DNA of 6,777 nt from Deltaproteobacteria bacterium (GTDB lineage Bacteria; Desulfobacterota; Desulfobacteria; C00003060; C00003106): assembly GCA_019314005.1 (NCBI GenBank), contig JAFDAE010000124.1, positions 649-7,425 of the forward strand, in the 5' to 3' direction. The notes below the pieces were generated by a model. The model was not told where the DNA came from and did no database searches. It saw only the letters and a list, made by a program, of their open reading frames with translations. Shown here piece after piece: positions 5,485-6,777 of the stretch (its first letter is position 1; each line of letters opens with the position of its first letter). The translations under genes and the position numbers were made by a program.

Positions 5485-6777
5485 ATGCCAGGCTTAGCGG
5501 GATTCATAAATTTCAATCGAACCAGGGATGTAGCGGAGACAAGAAGAGATATGGTACGTATGTCCAATCTCCTTGCTCACACATCCCCCTGTTCTGAGGA
5601 GGTTATTGCCTTTGACAATGGAGCCTTGTCTTCTGTTAATTTGGAAGCACACCCTCTTCACGGCTTATTGTCGGAAGATAAGACAATAACCTTAGCCTTT
5701 TGGGGATACCTCTGGGATCATGAGGATTTGAAGAAGAGAACGGGCCTGAATTTTGAAAACATAAGGGACATCTCTGTAGGGAATTTATTGCTGACACTCT
5801 ACAATAAGGAAGGAATAGACGGTTTCAGCAAGCTCAATGGAAGGTTCGTTATTGCCATCTGGAGTAAGAGAGAAAAAGTTCTCACTTTGGTAAACGACCG
5901 CTGTGGATTCTGCAAGCTTTTTTATTGGGTCAGCTCGCAGCGGATTTTTTTTGCATCCGAGTATAAAGCCATTGTTTGGCATGAAGACTTTCCAAAAAAG
6001 ATTGATCAGCAGGGCCTGGCTGACTTTATGACGCTTGGCTACAGCACAGGAGACAGAACCCTTTTTGAAAATATCAAATTGCTGCCCCCGGCTTCGGTGG
6101 CAACATTTAAAAGCAATGGAAATTTATCCATTCAAAAATATTGGGACTATTCCTTTTACAGCGAAGATGATCCTCTGTGGCTTGAGGAAGATTATGTGGA
6201 TCAATTTGCCGAGATACTGACTAAAGCAACTCAAAGGCAAATAGATTTCAACAAAAGTATAGCGCTTCCCCTAAGCGGAGGTTATGACAGCCGGGCTCTG
6301 GCAGGCATGCTGGACAGGCTTCACTTCAAAGGCGAGGTCAAGGCGTTCTCGTACGGAAATCAGTATGCCTATGATGTAGCTTACGGCAGAAAAATAGCAA
6401 AGAATGTGGGGTATGAGCACAGCTTCATTCCTATAGAAAGCACCTACCTTCGAGACTATGCAGAGAGATTTGTCTGGCTGCTGGAAGGTACTGTCAATTG
6501 CCTGAATGCCCACATGCTGTTGCCGTATCCTTTTATTCGTATGAAAGACAAAGATATGGCTGTCTATATGAAAGACAGCATCTACCAGGCGGTCAAAGGA
6601 AAGACTTTTGAGACCTTGCGGTCGAGATATTTCCAATGCCCATCCAGAAACAGGTATTTCAGATCGCGGTATTTCAGCACCCTTGAGCGCCAGAGGCAGT
6701 ATACATCGTTTAATCTTCATGTCTTTGATTTCGTCGCAGAAGTAAGTTCTCCATTCCTTGACGTTGAATTTGTGGAA
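5485..6777 (+). CDS. Asparagine-synthetase-like ATP-dependent amide-forming enzyme, catalytic Cys missing (3' end outside window)
   Basis: The frame is open from ATG 5485 to the window edge (431 residues; the family is usually around 600). The N-terminus MPGLAGFINFNR corresponds to MCGIAGF of glutamine-hydrolysing asparagine synthetases, but the catalytic Cys2 is Pro. The RGPD segment expected near residue 50 is absent, and the glutamine-binding NG-x-I-x-N segment reads FWGYLWDHEDL. Still recognisable are LNGRFVIAIW, DRCGFCKLFYW and IFFASEYKAIV, so the domain fold is kept. The synthetase domain has the PP-loop ATP motif LPLSGGYDSRALAG (SGGYDSR at 264-270), followed by FSYGNQYAYDVAYGRKIA. Glutamine hydrolysis is therefore very unlikely, while ATP-dependent adenylation of a carboxylate is plausible. 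Known relatives without this Cys (beta-lactam synthetase, carbapenam synthetase, lasso-peptide cyclases) join an amine already on the substrate. A role in amide modification of a sugar is an inference from context. GGGAG (5468-5472) is a possible but distant ribosome site. Confidence 0.85.
   Translation, partial: MPGLAGFINFNRTRDVAETRRDMVRMSNLLAHTSPCSEEVIAFDNGALSSVNLEAHPLHGLLSEDKTITLAFWGYLWDHEDLKKRTGLNFENIRDISVGNLLLTLYNKEGIDGFSKLNGRFVIAIWSKREKVLTLVNDRCGFCKLFYWVSSQRIFFASEYKAIVWHEDFPKKIDQQGLADFMTLGYSTGDRTLFENIKLLPPASVATFKSNGNLSIQKYWDYSFYSEDDPLWLEEDYVDQFAEILTKATQRQIDFNKSIALPLSGGYDSRALAGMLDRLHFKGEVKAFSYGNQYAYDVAYGRKIAKNVGYEHSFIPIESTYLRDYAERFVWLLEGTVNCLNAHMLLPYPFIRMKDKDMAVYMKDSIYQAVKGKTFETLRSRYFQCPSRNRYFRSRYFSTLERQRQYTSFNLHVFDFVAEVSSPFLDVEFVE

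Noticed and set aside
6271..6720. Minus-strand open frame opposite the asparagine-synthetase-like gene
   Set aside because: It lies wholly opposite the conserved PP-loop region, whose plus-strand product is clearly recognisable; it is a shadow frame.

Overview
The window is a compact, all plus-strand stretch of a surface-polysaccharide (O-antigen, capsule or exopolysaccharide type) biosynthesis locus from a bacterium of middling GC content. No taxonomic marker gene is present. Polysaccharide genes of the Gram-negative type, together with two repeat-rich intergenic spacers (a 'cacgaaa/tttcgtg' repeat and a 'gacaggattaacaggatt' repeat), suggest an environmental Gram-negative lineage. From memory, such spacer repeats are frequent in Desulfobacterota and some other environmental phyla. 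This assignment is an inference of low confidence.

Layout: (1) 1-174 is the 3' end of an unidentified gene, possibly the C-terminal sugar-binding domain of a Wzt-type ABC exporter ATPase. It overlaps by ATGA with (2) a PAPS-type sulfotransferase, 171-1235. (3) 1297-1542 is the N-terminal piece of a family-2 glycosyltransferase (GT2), cut off after about 66 residues. A possible fragment of another gene's 3' end follows to 1589. (4) 1609-2856 is a GT4-like glycosyltransferase. (5) 2964-3908 is an intact GT2 that is a close paralogue of the truncated one. (6) 3909-4077 is a spacer with an imperfect inverted repeat. (7) 4078-5346 is a CapA/PgsA-like metallophosphatase-fold protein preceded by a good Shine-Dalgarno. 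(8) 5347-5484 is a second repeat-bearing spacer. (9) 5485 to the window end is an asparagine-synthetase-like protein, open at the 3' side, whose catalytic N-terminal Cys is replaced by Pro.

Working model (inference): the two glycosyltransferases add sugars to a lipid-linked glycan, the sulfotransferase decorates it, and the CapA-like and asparagine-synthetase-like proteins modify it further, perhaps by forming an amide bond. The main points of interest are: a similar C-terminal tail on the otherwise unrelated sulfotransferase and GT4; the Cys-less asparagine-synthetase homologue with a kept SGGYDSR ATP loop, which suggests an amide ligase that does not use glutamine; and the recombination scar around 1490-1600. 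I did not find a CRISPR array, tRNA, rRNA, transposase or phage gene. I see no clear evidence for a wholly new system, only an unusual set of accessory polysaccharide genes.
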